A DNA stretch of 55,167 nucleotides, from NCBI GenBank assembly GCA_020721255.1, contig DYND01000009.1, positions 1 through 55,167 of the forward strand, read 5' to 3'. Below the pieces are notes generated by a model. It searched no databases. It saw only the letters and a program-made list of their open reading frames with translations, and was not told the origin of the DNA. The stretch is from Chlorobium chlorochromatii (GTDB taxonomy: Bacteria > Bacteroidota > Chlorobiia > Chlorobiales > Chlorobiaceae). A program made the position numbers and the translations under genes. Positions 8,714 to 18,549 of the stretch are shown here, in pieces. Numbering within the stretch: position 1 is the stretch's first letter; every line of letters starts with the position of its first letter.

Positions 8714-9004
8714 TCACTCCAACGGGAACATTTGTTTTGAATGAAACAATGAGAGAACTTCAAGACGTGCTAATGGGATATTGACTTGATAAACAATTCG
8801 ATACTCACCATAAAGTAACTCACGCAATGTATCAATTGAATATTCTGGTACTTGGCGACCGAGATAAGGAAATGCCTTAAGATTACGAACAGCTTGCTGC
8901 ACTCCATGAGCCCATTGTTGTGCTGCTCCCGGCTTATCTGCTGCAATAAAACGAACAATATCCTCTATTTGAAGTAACGCCTTTTGAGAAAACGTGATAG
9001 TCAT
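8714..9004 (-). CDS. ParE/RelE-family toxin
   Basis: 96 residues with the compact RelE/ParE fold signature: an N-terminal strand (MTITFSQKALLQIEDI), two helices, then the FPYLGRQVPEYSIDTLREL-type segment and a YRIVYQV strand. It is the toxin of a type II toxin-antitoxin pair and should target either ribosome-bound mRNA (RelE) or gyrase (ParE); the sequence alone does not decide which, though the segment spacing is closer to ParE. Its ATG overlaps the antitoxin stop (ATGA, 9001-9004), the usual coupling that makes antitoxin first. Confidence 0.88.
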   Translation of the reverse strand: MTITFSQKALLQIEDIVRFIAADKPGAAQQWAHGVQQAVRNLKAFPYLGRQVPEYSIDTLRELLYGEYRIVYQVNIPLARLEVLSLFHSKQMFPLE

Positions 9005-9276
9005 GGTTTTTCAGCTTCGGCAATAATCCTGTCAACTGAGGCAAATACCTCATCCATTGGTACAAGCCGATTGTGGCGAACATCATCAAGCCCTTCTGCA
9101 ACTGACTTCATAAAAGCAATTCGCTCTATTAATGCTTCGTAATGCTTCGTATCAAGCAATACAGCGGAACTTTTACCCTGTCGTGTTAAAACAAGTGGTT
9201 GTGTATTTAATTTCTCAAAATAATAATCAGGATCGCTCCGAAAATCAGTTAACGAGGTTGCTTGTTCAGGTGCCAT
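9001..9276 (-). CDS. Phd/YefM-family antitoxin
   Basis: About 91 residues. The N-terminal part (SLTDFRSDPDYYFEKLNTQP, then LVLTRQGKSSAVLLD) is the DNA-binding Phd/YefM fold; the acidic C-terminal tail should wrap the toxin. It precedes the toxin gene with a four-base overlap. I chose MAPEQ (9276) over the open extension to 9285 because family members start close to this point. The pair probably represses its own promoter. Confidence 0.87.
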   Translation of the reverse strand: MAPEQATSLTDFRSDPDYYFEKLNTQPLVLTRQGKSSAVLLDTKHYEALIERIAFMKSVAEGLDDVRHNRLVPMDEVFASVDRIIAEAEKP

Positions 9277-9389
9277 ACTATTCATTCCTTGATTTTACAT
9301 GATTTAAATTCTGCCACCCTTCAGTGGTCAGTTCTGCGATTCCGTCCCATCCTGCTCAGTTGAGAAGCACAGTATCCCCGGTCGCTGAG

Positions 9390-9412
9390 TAGGGCGTAGC
9401 CCGTATCGAAGC
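9390..9412. repeat. Dispersed repeat (inverted copy) next to the IS110 remnant
   Basis: The complement of the 23-base ACTTCGATACGGGCTTCGCCCTA sequence found at 9936-9958 and 10688-10710, in opposite orientation and with small changes. The first two copies bracket the transposase remnant. Confidence 0.7.
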
Positions 9413-9420
9413 GCCCTTGC

Positions 9421-9996
9421 TTGCAGCTCTCATCAACCTTGTTCTGGCGCTCCGCTTTTAGCAAAAAAAGTCTTGGTTTGCGAAGCAAAAATGACGCTAT
9501 TGATGCTCTTAGTTTGGCTCGGATGGGTGCTGAGCAGAACTTAGCGATATGGAAAACGCCCGATACAACGTTGCGTAAACTACGATCAATTACTCGTCAT
9601 CGCGAAGACTTTGTAACCGATAAGACTATTATTAATAATCGCTTAGAAGCATTAGAAAATTCCCATGACGCATCGCCACTTTTGCTGAAACAGCTCAAAA
9701 CGCAATTATCTTTACTTGATAAACAAATTGAAGAAATAAATCATCCTATCAAAGATACTGTTGAAGAAAATGTTGCTTGCATAGAAATTATGCGCTTCAC
9801 CTTAAACAGAGGCAGGCGGGGTACCCCGCCTACACGAAATGGTTTTTACCCGAACATCGCTCAGGTAAGAGAACCTCTCTTAATGCTGCAAAATAACATA
9901 TTTTTCTTGGATTTGAAGATAGTCGCGATATGGGCACTTCGATACGGGCTTCGCCCTACTTGGTGGTTGGCACGACTGCTCGCTGCGTCTGGTTGA
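9421..9996 (+). pseudogene. IS110-family transposase remnant
   Basis: About 110 central codons (KNDAIDALSLARMGAEQNLA, then LRKLRSITRHREDFV and KTIINNRLEALE) match the middle of IS110 transposases, between the DEDD catalytic domain and the C-terminal transposase_20 domain. The first ~80 residues and the C-terminal half are missing. The frame runs on into unrelated repeat sequence, including a 16-bp perfect palindrome at 9815-9830 (GGCGGGGTACCCCGCC) and the dispersed repeat at 9936-9958. No product is expected to function. Confidence 0.72.
9936..9958. repeat. Dispersed repeat ACTTCGATACGGGCTTCGCC
   Basis: Identical over 23 bases to the copy at 10688-10710 and inverted relative to the copy at 9390-9412. 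Confidence 0.8.
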
Positions 9997-10030
9997 GAAG
10001 GGCTTGTTTTTTTGACTAATCATTTAGCTG

Positions 10031-10103
10031 CCTGGGAGCGCTGAGCTCCAGCTCGGCAGACAAAAAAGGAGAATATGCCGAGCCGGAGCTCGGCGTTCCC
10101 AGG
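10031..10103. repeat. Large inverted repeat, 28-base arms
   Basis: Left arm 10031-10058 (CCTGGGAGCGCTGAGCTCCA...) pairs with right arm 10076-10103 with three mismatches, around a 17-base loop. A related arm (CTGCCAAGCC...GGCGTTCCC) recurs at 10751-10775. The 331-bp stretch 9997-10327 otherwise shows only AT-rich sequence and no convincing gene. Confidence 0.75.
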
Positions 10104-10327
10104 GGGGAGGGTGGTTAATAATGCGTCAAAATCAAGAAGTGCTGAACGGCGTTCATTTACGGCTATTACAGTAATTACAGCCAGAACCCCCCTGTTCTAC
10201 AAGAATACTAATATATTATTAGGAATAATCGCTATCAATCTGATCAATACCGCTTCTTTGCGAGTAGTGATCAGTTTGATTCATTGTTACTTTTTGTAGC
10301 TTTTATTAAGACTAAACGTCCATTGCC

Positions 10328-10684
10328 ATGATGAAACTCAGCAAAATGAACATCGAGAAAATTCTTGACTATATTTCTCAAGGTATGAACGCGAAGAAGG
10401 CCGGTGTTATAACAGGGATCAGCGAAAAAACTTACTATTTATGGTTCAACCAAGGCAAGGGGGATTCGGAGAATGACATTGAGAGTCTGCAGCGGGAGCT
10501 GTATGAGGGAATACCGAAAGATAAAGCACGCTGCGAACAGAAGCACCTCCAAAATATATTAGAGGGCGCGAAAACGAATTGGCGGGTCGGTGCATGGTTT
10601 CTCGAACGCACCCGTCCGTCTGTTTATGGGCGAAACAGTAAGGACCAATTTGAAGCGAGGGACACCATTAGAGTAATTGGGTAA
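10328..10684 (+). CDS. Small helix-turn-helix protein, phage terminase small-subunit-like
   Basis: 118 residues. Residues 8-40 (IEKILDYISQGMNAKKAGVI, then SEKTYYLWFNQG) form a helix-turn-helix of the kind found in phage DNA-packaging initiators, and the second half (NILEGAKTNWRVGAWFLERT, then RPSVYGR) is the segment shared by many phage-borne terminase small-subunit-like proteins. No large terminase or other phage genes are near, so this is probably a prophage scrap. It lies among dispersed repeats. The function is inferred from resemblance only. Confidence 0.5.
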   Translation: MMKLSKMNIEKILDYISQGMNAKKAGVITGISEKTYYLWFNQGKGDSENDIESLQRELYEGIPKDKARCEQKHLQNILEGAKTNWRVGAWFLERTRPSVYGRNSKDQFEARDTIRVIG

Positions 10685-10687
10685 TCC

Positions 10688-10710
10688 ACTTCGATACGGG
10701 CTTCGCCCTA
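10688..10710. repeat. Dispersed repeat ACTTCGATACGGGCTTCGCC
   Basis: Third copy of the repeat at 9936-9958, starting three bases after the small phage-like ORF stops. Confidence 0.8.
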
Positions 10711-10781
10711 ATCAGTGACCGGAATACTCTGCAAATATTCTTCTCTTTTTCTGCCAAGCCGGGGCTTGGCGTTCCCCTGAC

Positions 10782-10814
10782 GTATGATGGGCGTATGCTA
10801 TACGCCCATCATAC
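10782..10814. repeat. Perfect hairpin, 15-bp stem and 3-base loop
   Basis: GTATGATGGGCGTAT pairs exactly with 10800-10814. It lies between the phage-like ORF (+) and sugE (-), both of which read towards it, so it may end either transcript, but it has no U-run. Confidence 0.7.
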
Positions 10815-10834
10815 ACATGCCACAACAACATCTC

Positions 10835-10872
10835 CCCCTGAAAAGGGGGAGTACCCCGAAGGGGGGAGGGGG
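10835..10872. repeat. C/G-run repeat (CTCCCCCTGAAAAGGGGGAG...)
   Basis: Member of a repeat family, a CCCCC/GGGGG hairpin followed by TACCCCGAAGGGG and a G-run, that recurs twice at 37036-37153. It ends at the sugE stop codon region and could serve as its terminator. Confidence 0.65.
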
Positions 10873-10873
10873 T

Positions 10874-11200
10874 TTAACTATCCCCGCCCGAAAACAACCG
10901 TAACCCAATAACGCCAGCCATAATCAGCAACAGGCAAAAAATGCGGGCAAGATCGCGCGGCTCGTTGAAAAGAAGCACCCCGAAAATAGCGACGCCGGTT
11001 GCACCAATGCCCGTCCAGACGGCGTAGGCGGTGCCAACGGGAATGGTTTTCATAGCAATGGAGAGCAGCCAGAAGCTTGCTACCATAGCTGTGACGGTCA
11101 AGAGTGATGGCAATGGCTTGCTGAATCCTGCAGTGTATTTTATCCCGATTGCCCAGGCACACTCAAGGCATCCTGCAAGCATAAGGTAGAACCACGCCAT
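10874..11200 (-). CDS. sugE: SMR-family transporter, SugE/Gdx type
   Basis: 108 residues with four membrane helices. The essential glutamate of the small multidrug resistance family is Glu13 (GCLECAWAIGIKYTAGF), and the sequence around it together with WTGIGA in helix 3 matches the Gdx (SugE) guanidinium exporter branch rather than EmrE. It should work as an antiparallel dimer exchanging guanidinium-like cations for protons at the inner membrane. No guanidine riboswitch is visible: only 33 bases separate it from the upstream gene. Confidence 0.88.
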   Translation of the reverse strand: MAWFYLMLAGCLECAWAIGIKYTAGFSKPLPSLLTVTAMVASFWLLSIAMKTIPVGTAYAVWTGIGATGVAIFGVLLFNEPRDLARIFCLLLIMAGVIGLRLFSGGDS

Positions 11201-11233
11201 ACTGTTCCCCTGTCTAAAAATTTCTCGAAAATG

Positions 11234-12373
11234 TTAACATTGAATTTTAATTGAGCGGTGAAGCTTGTCAGATTTTCTCCCCGCTTCGAGTACTTTCTGA
11301 ATCATCAACCCATCGTCAAAGCCGGCAGCATCGTGCAACTGTTTTTCACCGTTTCGAAGCCCTTTTACAATCCGATTGGCAAGAAAGGCGAACCCAACCG
11401 CGAAAATACCATGCACAGCAAGTGACGATTGACGAATTTTTTCCTGCAACACCAGCTCATCCCACGAAAGCATTGGCTCAACCTGTTTCCAGCGAGGTGC
11501 ATCAATTAAGCTGCGACCACCTTTTGCATCAGTATTCGCAACTTCCCACAGACGCCCGGCACCATCAAGACGGATGGTTTTAAAGCTGCCAACCACCTCA
11601 AAGGAGAACCACGTATAAGCGCCAACGGTGGTGACGTGCATAAGCGACGAACTGCCGAGCGCAACCGATGAGGCACCAAAACGCATCATCATGGCAACAT
11701 GGTCGTCGGAGGTAACTGCTTTAGGTTGACCGTTGTGGTCAGGGCGAAAAGGAATGCTGATGCCAAGATTGCACGATACTTCAGCGATTTCGCCAATAAG
11801 ATAGCGGTTCATATCAACAAGATGGGAACCGATAGCAAAAAGTGCACCGCCACCTTTTGCGGCATCACTCCACCACGACCACGGCATATCCAGCTTGTTG
11901 CGGCTTGCAAGATTCACCACTGCTCGCACTTCATATACCTTACCAAGTTCGCCACCATCAATCATCTGCTTCATATGCCGCACCGCTGGATGAAAACGAA
12001 GCTGATGGTCAATCAACGCTAATCCCTGGCTGTTTTTTGCACCCGTCACCATCGCCTCGGCATCGGTTACATTGAGCGCAAAGGGCTTTTCGCAAAGCAC
12101 ACTTTTACCGCTTTCAAGAACGCCGGTTACCATCTCGCGGTGGAGGAATGTTGGCGTCGTAACGCACACCAGATCGAGATCGCACTGCAGCATATCGCGC
12201 CAATCAGCAAAGCCATGTTCAATATCAAAAAGCTTCATAAACTTCTGGCGATGCTGATCAGTAGGGCTTGCTACAGCGGTAAGTTCAACATTCTCTATTA
12301 ACGAAAAAGCCGGTGCCTGCGCAATACGCGCCCAGCCACTGCCGATAAACCCGATTTTTATAGTTTTTGCCAT
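11234..12373 (-). CDS. Gfo/Idh/MocA-family oxidoreductase
   Basis: 379 residues. An N-terminal Rossmann fold ([14 protein letters not shown], residues 8-21) is followed by the family's EKP motif (Glu95-Lys-Pro97), with the lysine in the active site, and a C-terminal alpha/beta dimerisation domain. Members oxidise or reduce sugars, inositols or bilin-like substrates with NAD(P); the substrate is not evident here. It lies 33 bases upstream of sugE on the same strand, and the hemN terminator just before it suggests that it has its own promoter. Confidence 0.87.
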   Translation of the reverse strand: MAKTIKIGFIGSGWARIAQAPAFSLIENVELTAVASPTDQHRQKFMKLFDIEHGFADWRDMLQCDLDLVCVTTPTFLHREMVTGVLESGKSVLCEKPFALNVTDAEAMVTGAKNSQGLALIDHQLRFHPAVRHMKQMIDGGELGKVYEVRAVVNLASRNKLDMPWSWWSDAAKGGGALFAIGSHLVDMNRYLIGEIAEVSCNLGISIPFRPDHNGQPKAVTSDDHVAMMMRFGASSVALGSSSLMHVTTVGAYTWFSFEVVGSFKTIRLDGAGRLWEVANTDAKGGRSLIDAPRWKQVEPMLSWDELVLQEKIRQSSLAVHGIFAVGFAFLANRIVKGLRNGEKQLHDAAGFDDGLMIQKVLEAGRKSDKLHRSIKIQC

Positions 12374-12385
12374 ACGTCAGGACAT

Positions 12386-12414
12386 AAAAAAAGGGTGACA
12401 AATGCCACCCTTTT
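12386..12414 (-). terminator. Intrinsic terminator of hemN
   Basis: On the minus strand a 9-bp stem (AAAAGGGTG / CACCCTTTT, loop of 8) is followed by a run of seven U. It lies between hemN and the Gfo/Idh gene. Confidence 0.8.
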
Positions 12415-12490
12415 CATTAGAAGAAAATCTTAACAATATATCGAACAGCCGATATCATAGTTCATCAAAGGATACTGAAACAGCCGATAC

Positions 12491-13909
12491 TCATTTACCA
12501 CGCTGCTCTTTTGCAAGACGCGCTTTTTCGATATACGTTTTTTGAATATCGCGCGACACATTGTACGCTTTCGAGAGGCTGTCGGAACTCCACAGGCGTG
12601 CATCAAATGCCATGCAGATATTGCGCAGGAATGGAATACCAACGTCCGTAACAGTTACACTCTTATCGCCAAGAATCACCATGCCATCACTCTGCATATC
12701 CTCAAGACGGAAAAGAGCAACATCAAGCTCATCAGTATAAAGTTTTGGATCTGCCCACGAGGTTTTCTGCTTGCACATGAGATTAAGAATGTGGCGACGC
12801 AGTACAAGATCTTCATCGGTCAGCAAATGACCGCGGTGCAGTGGGAAGCGATCTTCGTTAATGGCTTTGATATATTCGCCATCGGTGCGCTCGTTCTGTG
12901 CAAAAGCATACCACGTATCGCTGATGGAGGATGAACCGAGGGCAAGCATCATCTGCGTAGTATTTTCGGTATAACCCATGAAGTTACGGTGCAGTGTGCC
13001 ATTCTGTGCCGCAATATACAGCGGATCGCCTTCGATAGCGAAATGGTCCATACCAATTTCGTGATAGCCAATGGATTCAAGCATCGCGCTGCCTTTGTCG
13101 TAAAGCTCCTGCTTGGCATCACCCACAGGCAAATCAGACTCTTTAAACTTCCGTTGCCCTTCGTACATGTGCGGGTTGTGCCCGTAAGCATAAAATGCCA
13201 GACGATCAGGACGCAGCTCCATCACCTTCTGGATAGTATCGGTAATGGTCGCCATCGTCTGTTTTGGCAGACCATACACAAGGTCAAAATTAATTGAAGT
13301 AAAGCCTATTTCGCGGGCAAGATCAATCTTCTCTTTCACCAGTTCAAATGACTGAAGACGATTGATCTCTTGCTGTACAATGGGGTCAAAATCCTGAATA
13401 CCAAAGCTCATACGGCGGAAGCCAACATTGTAGAGCGCCTCAAGATGCTCTTTCGTGGTAGATTTAGGATTCGTTTCAAAGCTGAATATATGCTCGTCCA
13501 TACGGTTCACATGCTTGAAAAGTCCATCAACCAGTCGTGTCAGATTTTCAGGACTTAAAAAGGTTGGCGTTCCGCCACCGATATGCAGCTCTTTCACATT
13601 GAGCGTACCCGGAAAAACATCAAGATACATCTGCCACTCTTTCAGCAGTGCGTCAAGGTAAGGCTTTTCATAGGAGTGGTCTTGCGTGCGATGAGCATTA
13701 CACCCACAGAAATAACAGTAGTTCTCACAGTAAGGAATGTGAATGTACATACTTACACCAGTGGTCTCATTGCTGTCGTTAAAGCCTTTGACCATTGCCT
13801 CTTTCCACTGTTCCTGCGTAACACCGTCAGTGCTCCACGAAGGAATAGTTGGATAGCTGGTATAACGAGGCCCGGGATTGCTGTACTTTTCTGCGAGATT
13901 GGTTGCCAT
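12491..13909 (-). CDS. hemN: Oxygen-independent coproporphyrinogen III oxidase
   Basis: 472 residues. The radical-SAM 4Fe-4S motif is [10 protein letters not shown] (Cys61, Cys65, Cys68, with the extra Cys70 of true HemN), preceded by the conserved YIHIPYC. GGGTP at about residue 112 is the SAM-binding glycine motif. It decarboxylates coproporphyrinogen III to protoporphyrinogen IX without oxygen, feeding haem and bacteriochlorophyll synthesis, as expected for a strict anaerobic phototroph. It is transcribed alone and ends at a terminator. Confidence 0.95.
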   Translation of the reverse strand: MATNLAEKYSNPGPRYTSYPTIPSWSTDGVTQEQWKEAMVKGFNDSNETTGVSMYIHIPYCENYCYFCGCNAHRTQDHSYEKPYLDALLKEWQMYLDVFPGTLNVKELHIGGGTPTFLSPENLTRLVDGLFKHVNRMDEHIFSFETNPKSTTKEHLEALYNVGFRRMSFGIQDFDPIVQQEINRLQSFELVKEKIDLAREIGFTSINFDLVYGLPKQTMATITDTIQKVMELRPDRLAFYAYGHNPHMYEGQRKFKESDLPVGDAKQELYDKGSAMLESIGYHEIGMDHFAIEGDPLYIAAQNGTLHRNFMGYTENTTQMMLALGSSSISDTWYAFAQNERTDGEYIKAINEDRFPLHRGHLLTDEDLVLRRHILNLMCKQKTSWADPKLYTDELDVALFRLEDMQSDGMVILGDKSVTVTDVGIPFLRNICMAFDARLWSSDSLSKAYNVSRDIQKTYIEKARLAKEQRGK

Positions 13910-14044
13910 TGTTATCTTCCTCTACAACGATTATTTTATTTAAATTAACTCTGGTGAAAATACATAAAACTCGATAATTTCATAAATCATTAGCCGATAA
14001 ACCAGCTACAGAATGGCTTTCATAAAACTCCCATTTTCAACGTT

Positions 14045-14569
14045 ATGACACAAATAGCAACAGACAGCAAGCCGATAGTTGGCATTCTTATGGGTTCAGA
14101 TTCCGACTATGACATTATGAAAGAAGCAACAGTAGTGCTTGATGAGTTTGCCATTGCCTCTGAAATTTCGGTGATTTCAGCACATAGAACACCGCATGAC
14201 CTTGAGCAATACGCCACATCAGCGATAGAACGCGGACTGAAGGTGATTATTGCCGGCGCTGGTGGCGCAGCGCATCTACCGGGCGTAACCGCCGCAATGA
14301 CGGTGCTGCCGGTGATTGGCGTACCAATTTTCAGCAAAAAGCTCAATGGGCAGGACTCACTCTACTCAATTGTGCAAATGCCTGCCGGTATTCCTGTAGC
14401 AACCGTCGGGATTGATAATGCCCGAAATGCCGCACTGCTGGCTGTGCAGATGCTCGCATTGTCGGATGCAACAATCATGTCAAAACTGCTGGAGTTTCGC
14501 AAAAAGCTTGCCGAGGCATCCCGCCAGAAAACCGCAAAAATTCGGGAAAAACTTCATGCAAACGGCTGA
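14045..14569 (+). CDS. purE: N5-carboxyaminoimidazole ribonucleotide mutase
   Basis: 174 residues, class I PurE. GSDSD (residues 17-21) and SAHRTP (45-50, with the active-site histidine) are both present. It rearranges N5-CAIR to CAIR in de novo purine synthesis. No purK lies beside it. Its last few codons overlap the start of a truncated cupin gene in another frame. Confidence 0.95.
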   Translation: MTQIATDSKPIVGILMGSDSDYDIMKEATVVLDEFAIASEISVISAHRTPHDLEQYATSAIERGLKVIIAGAGGAAHLPGVTAAMTVLPVIGVPIFSKKLNGQDSLYSIVQMPAGIPVATVGIDNARNAALLAVQMLALSDATIMSKLLEFRKKLAEASRQKTAKIREKLHANG

Positions 14570-14741
14570 ATTCCGGATTGAAAAGCTGCAACTTGCGCCG
14601 CATCCCGAAGGTGGCTTCTATCGCGAAACCGAGTGGAGCCGTGAGACATGCACGGCTTTTTTATTTGTTAGAGGCAACTATATTGCAATAACATTTGATA
14701 CTGCATTGTTACATAATGACAATATTTTTTTCTGTAATTGA
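14556..14741 (+). pseudogene. Truncated DUF985 (cupin_5) gene
   Basis: The ATG at 14556 lies inside the purE 3' end. The first ~38 residues (IEKLQLAPHPEGGFYRETEW, then SRETCTAFLF) match the N-terminus of DUF985 cupin proteins, normally about 150-170 residues. After 'LFVRGNY' the frame loses resemblance and stops at codon 62. The 5' end is therefore preserved by overlap with purE while the rest has been lost. Confidence 0.6.
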
Positions 14742-14771
14742 TTTATTTGGAATAGTTTGAGTTACTAATCT

Positions 14772-16040
14772 ATGAAAAAGAAAGTCGTAATTGTTGGTGG
14801 AGGCTTTGCGGGATTAAACGCCGCAAAAGTACTGGGCAATAAACCTGATGTCGAAATTATCCTGATCGATCGTAAAAATTATCACCTTTTCCAGCCGTTA
14901 CTCTATCAAGTTGCCATGACTGCGCTTGGCGAGAGCGATATTGCCGCACCACTGCGAAACATGCTGGCGAACTACAATAATATCACTATCTTCAAAGGAA
15001 TTGTTGAACGCATTGATATTGCGAATAAAAAAATCATCACCGACTTCAATACCATAACGTACGATTACCTTATTCTCGCTTGTGGCGTGCAGCACCACTA
15101 TTTTGGCCATAACGAGTGGGAAGAGTTTGCGCCAGGTTTGAAAACACTTGCTCAGGCAAAAGAGATACGCCGTCGGGTGATGGAAGCGTACGAACGGGCT
15201 GAACGCACCACTGATTTCGTTGAACGTAAAAAGCTGCTCACCTTTGTTATTGTCGGTGGTGGACCAACTGGTGTGGAACTTGCCGGATCGATTGGTGAAA
15301 TGAGCCGCTACACTCTCTCAAAATTTTATCGGAACATTGACCCCAAGCTGACACGGATCTTTATCGTTGAAGCGGCGCCGCGCATTCTCGGCTCGTTTTC
15401 GCCCGAACTGGCGAGCAAGGCAACTCGATCCCTTGAGAAGCTTGGTGTGCAGGTTTGGACAAGCAGCATGGTAAGCAATGTCGATGAAAACGGCGTGCAA
15501 ATTGGTAATGAACGCATTGAGGCTGCCACGGTGCTCTGGGCTGCGGGCATTACTGCCGTAGGGATTGCCGCAACAATGGATGGCGTTGAAACTGACCAGA
15601 TCGGACGCATTGTGGTTAATGAGGATTTGAGTCTCCCCGGTCATCCTGAAATCTTTGTTGGTGGCGACCTTGCCCACTTTTCAACTGGGGAAAACACCGC
15701 ACTTCCAGGTCTTGCTCCAGTCGCGTTACAGCAAGGGAGAGCTATCGGCAAAAACATTCTGCTCGACCTCAAATCAAAAACACGCAAAGCGTTCCGCTAT
15801 CTCGATAAAGGGCAGATGGCAACCATCGGTAAAAACAAGGCGATTGTGGAATTCGGCAACCTGAAATTCGATGGTATTTTTGCATGGTTCACGTGGGCGC
15901 TGGTGCACATCTATTTTCTGACAAGCTTCCGCCACCGCGTTTTTGTGCTACTGCAATGGGGATGGTCATACTTCACCTTCAGCTACGGTGCGCGGCTCAT
16001 TATCAACCGTGAATGGCGCTTCTATCCTGATAAAAAGTGA
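14772..16040 (+). CDS. ndh: Type II NADH dehydrogenase (NDH-2) family flavoprotein
   Basis: 422 residues with two Rossmann folds: FAD-binding GGGFAG (9-14) and NADH-binding GGGPTG (about 162-167). The family's quinone-side segment FVGGDLAHF is near 297 and an amphipathic C-terminal region (FDGIFAWFTWALVHIYFLTS) probably anchors it to the membrane. It should pass electrons from NAD(P)H to the quinone pool without pumping protons; in a green sulfur bacterium the physiological donor is uncertain. It has its own start 31 bases after the cupin remnant. Confidence 0.9.
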   Translation: MKKKVVIVGGGFAGLNAAKVLGNKPDVEIILIDRKNYHLFQPLLYQVAMTALGESDIAAPLRNMLANYNNITIFKGIVERIDIANKKIITDFNTITYDYLILACGVQHHYFGHNEWEEFAPGLKTLAQAKEIRRRVMEAYERAERTTDFVERKKLLTFVIVGGGPTGVELAGSIGEMSRYTLSKFYRNIDPKLTRIFIVEAAPRILGSFSPELASKATRSLEKLGVQVWTSSMVSNVDENGVQIGNERIEAATVLWAAGITAVGIAATMDGVETDQIGRIVVNEDLSLPGHPEIFVGGDLAHFSTGENTALPGLAPVALQQGRAIGKNILLDLKSKTRKAFRYLDKGQMATIGKNKAIVEFGNLKFDGIFAWFTWALVHIYFLTSFRHRVFVLLQWGWSYFTFSYGARLIINREWRFYPDKK

Positions 16041-16242
16041 GAGAGAAAAGAACACGTGCGCATAGATTAACCGACCACATTCATGGATAAGGTGCTTTTA
16101 CAATAAATTCAGTTTTACAAATTTTCTTTCTCTGTATATTCCCATGCTTATTGATCAAAATAACAGTGCCATCATCATTGGAACACATCTGTTATCACAA
16201 CTTTGATACAACGATTTTTTCATTAACACCGGGATAAAACGT

Positions 16243-17133
16243 ATGTCCAGACGATACCTTTCGGGCTCCGCAGTAGCAATGGTGACTCCCTTTACAAAGG
16301 ACGGCTCAGTCGATACCGATGCCATAAGGCGGCTTGTGCAGTTTCATATAAAGGCTGGCACTGATATTATTATTCCCTGTGGCACAACAGGTGAATCGCC
16401 AACACTCTCTGCTGAAGAGCAAATCAACATTATACGTACCGTAAAAGAGGCCGCAAACGATAAGATTATCGTTGCAGCAGGAGCGGGCACTAATGACACA
16501 ACACATGCTGTTGATCTTGCGAAAAAGGCAGAAAAGGCAGGCGCTGCAGCAATTCTCTCGGTCGCCCCCTACTACAACAAGCCGTCGCAGGAGGGTATGT
16601 ATCAGCACTATCGCCACATTGCCGAAGCGGTTTCTGTGCCTATTATCATCTACAACGTTCCCGGACGAACGGGCAGCAATGTTGCAGCATCCACCATTCT
16701 TCGTCTGGCACGCAATTTTGAAAATATCGCGGCGGTCAAAGAGGCTTCGGAAAATTTCGCCCAGATTGCAGAACTGCTTGAAGAGCGTCCAGAACACTTT
16801 GCCGTGCTGACTGGTGAAGACTCACTGATTTTGCCGTTTATGGCAATGGGTGGCGATGGAGTAATTTCCGTTGCAGCAAACGAGATACCATTGCAGATCA
16901 AGCAATTGGTTGAAGCAGCTCGCACCGGTAATCTGGAAGAGGCTCGCGCCATCAACCGACGTTATCGCAAACTGCTCAAACTGAACTTTCTTGAAAGTAA
17001 TCCAGTACCCGTAAAATATGCACTGGCAAAAATGGGAATGATTGAAGAGAACTACCGACTTCCACTTGTGCCACTGTCGGTAGAAAACAAGCTGACTCTC
17101 GATCAGGAACTCAAAGCTCTGGGACTTATTTGA
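16243..17133 (+). CDS. dapA: 4-hydroxy-tetrahydrodipicolinate synthase
   Basis: 296 residues, (beta/alpha)8 barrel. The Schiff-base lysine is Lys166 (AAVKEAS), with Tyr137 (YNVPGRTG) and the Thr48-Thr49 pair (CGTTGES) completing the proton relay. It condenses pyruvate with aspartate semialdehyde in lysine/diaminopimelate synthesis. It is monocistronic by appearance. The 202-bp leader shows no recognisable lysine riboswitch. Confidence 0.96.
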   Translation: MSRRYLSGSAVAMVTPFTKDGSVDTDAIRRLVQFHIKAGTDIIIPCGTTGESPTLSAEEQINIIRTVKEAANDKIIVAAGAGTNDTTHAVDLAKKAEKAGAAAILSVAPYYNKPSQEGMYQHYRHIAEAVSVPIIIYNVPGRTGSNVAASTILRLARNFENIAAVKEASENFAQIAELLEERPEHFAVLTGEDSLILPFMAMGGDGVISVAANEIPLQIKQLVEAARTGNLEEARAINRRYRKLLKLNFLESNPVPVKYALAKMGMIEENYRLPLVPLSVENKLTLDQELKALGLI

Positions 17134-17158
17134 AAGGAATCTGACCGTTACAAAACAT

Positions 17159-17199
17159 GTATCAGCTCCGGCGTCTTTTATAAAGGCAGGAGCTGATAT
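17159..17199. terminator. Hairpin between convergent dapA and gcvPA
   Basis: A 10-bp stem TATCAGCTCC / GGAGCTGATA (17160-17169 with 17189-17198) encloses a 19-base loop. It could stop transcripts from both sides; no strong U-run follows. Confidence 0.6.
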
Positions 17200-17208
17200 C
17201 ACGCAAGT

Positions 17209-18546
17209 TTAGCCCGCAATAAGAGAAAGATACTCAACAAAACAGTCAAGCTCCTCTTTTGTACGTTTCTCCGTAACTGCAACAAGTAAGCCGGTTTCAC
17301 CATGTACTGCCAAGTCGTAGCCGGCAAACACCTTGTTCTCAAGCAGACGTTCTATCACAACTGATGCAGGAACGGGAGTTTCAACCACAAATTCACGGAA
17401 AAATGGCGCTGTAAACTTCAAGGAAAATCCCGGAAGAGAGGCAATTTTTTTGGCCAGATAGTGTGCTTTCTGTGCTGATTGTGCTGCCACCTGCTGCAAT
17501 CCCTCTCTGCCAAGCAGTGAGAGATAAACGGCGGCCTGAAGGGCATTAAGTGCCTGGTTACTGCAAATATTAGAAGTAGCTTTTTCGCGACGAATGTGCT
17601 GTTCTCGCGTCTGGAGAGTGAGAATAAAGCCATCCTCGCCATCCCGATCTTTCGTCATCCCGACCAGACGACCGGGAATTTTACGAACAAGCGCCTGTTT
17701 GACACTGAAAATTCCAAGATATGGACCTCCAAAACTTTGGGGTGTACCAAGTGGTTGACCTTCACCAACGGCAATATCAGCACCATAACTCCCGGGAGCA
17801 GCAAGCGCACCCAGAGAAAGCGGATCAGCGGAAACAATAAAAAGAGCACCATTCTCGTGCGCAATAGCACCAATCGCCTCAACATCTTCGAGGCAGCCGT
17901 AAAAGTTTGGCTGCTGAACAACAACAGCAGCAACTGTATTATTGACAAGCCCTTTCAAGGAGGAAATATCACCAACACCATCGTGAAGCACATTCTGGAT
18001 AACCGCCGTGTGACCTGAAGCCTCAAGGTAAGTTTTCAACACCGAGCTGTTGTACGGGTGCAGCTTTCCTGCCACCACAACCTGAGTGCGCCCAGTCACG
18101 TTCATCGCCATCAAAACCGCTTCAGCAAGAGCTGTTGCTCCATCATACATCGAAGCATTGGTAACGTCCATCTCATAGAGACGACAGATCAGACTCTGGT
18201 ATTCATAAATGGCCTGTAAAGTACCCTGTGAAACTTCTGCCTGATAAGGCGTATATGCCGTATAAAATTCACTGCGGGATACAATGCTCTTGATGGCCGA
18301 AGGAATAAAATGGTCATAAGCTCCACCACCAAGATAGCTTACATAAGCAGAGGTACTCCGATTTACAGAAGCTAATCCTTCAAGCAAACGCTTAACCTGC
18401 TCCTCATCGCAAGCCGGTAAAATATCAAGCGCTTTTTTCAGACGAATCTCTTCCGGAATATCAATAATAAGATCATTAAAAGAGCCCACACCAATCGCTT
18501 CAAGCATTTCTGCCCGTTCGCTTTCAGTATTTACAATAAATGGCAT
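17209..18546 (-). CDS. gcvPA: Glycine cleavage P-protein, subunit 1 (alpha)
   Basis: 445 residues, the N-terminal half of a split glycine decarboxylase. Recognisable blocks are [20 protein letters not shown] near residues 63-85, [20 protein letters not shown] near 100-118 and [10 protein letters not shown] near 273. The pyridoxal-phosphate lysine resides in the partner subunit GcvPB, which is not in the window. With GcvH and GcvT it decarboxylates glycine and passes the aminomethyl group to the lipoyl arm. gcvH lies immediately upstream with a three-base gap. Confidence 0.94.
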   Translation of the reverse strand: MPFIVNTESERAEMLEAIGVGSFNDLIIDIPEEIRLKKALDILPACDEEQVKRLLEGLASVNRSTSAYVSYLGGGAYDHFIPSAIKSIVSRSEFYTAYTPYQAEVSQGTLQAIYEYQSLICRLYEMDVTNASMYDGATALAEAVLMAMNVTGRTQVVVAGKLHPYNSSVLKTYLEASGHTAVIQNVLHDGVGDISSLKGLVNNTVAAVVVQQPNFYGCLEDVEAIGAIAHENGALFIVSADPLSLGALAAPGSYGADIAVGEGQPLGTPQSFGGPYLGIFSVKQALVRKIPGRLVGMTKDRDGEDGFILTLQTREQHIRREKATSNICSNQALNALQAAVYLSLLGREGLQQVAAQSAQKAHYLAKKIASLPGFSLKFTAPFFREFVVETPVPASVVIERLLENKVFAGYDLAVHGETGLLVAVTEKRTKEELDCFVEYLSLIAG

Positions 18547-18549
18547 AAG

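Noticed and set aside
9815..9830. 16-bp GGCGGGGTACCCCGCC palindrome as a terminator of the IS110 fragment
   Set aside because: No U-run follows, and it looks like part of a dispersed GC-rich repeat inserted in the pseudogene.
11200..11233. Guanidine riboswitch in front of sugE
   Set aside because: Only 33 bases lie between the two genes, too short for any known guanidine riboswitch.
16041..16242. Lysine riboswitch in the dapA leader
   Set aside because: The 202-bp leader lacks the paired elements and conserved core expected; nothing convincing was seen.
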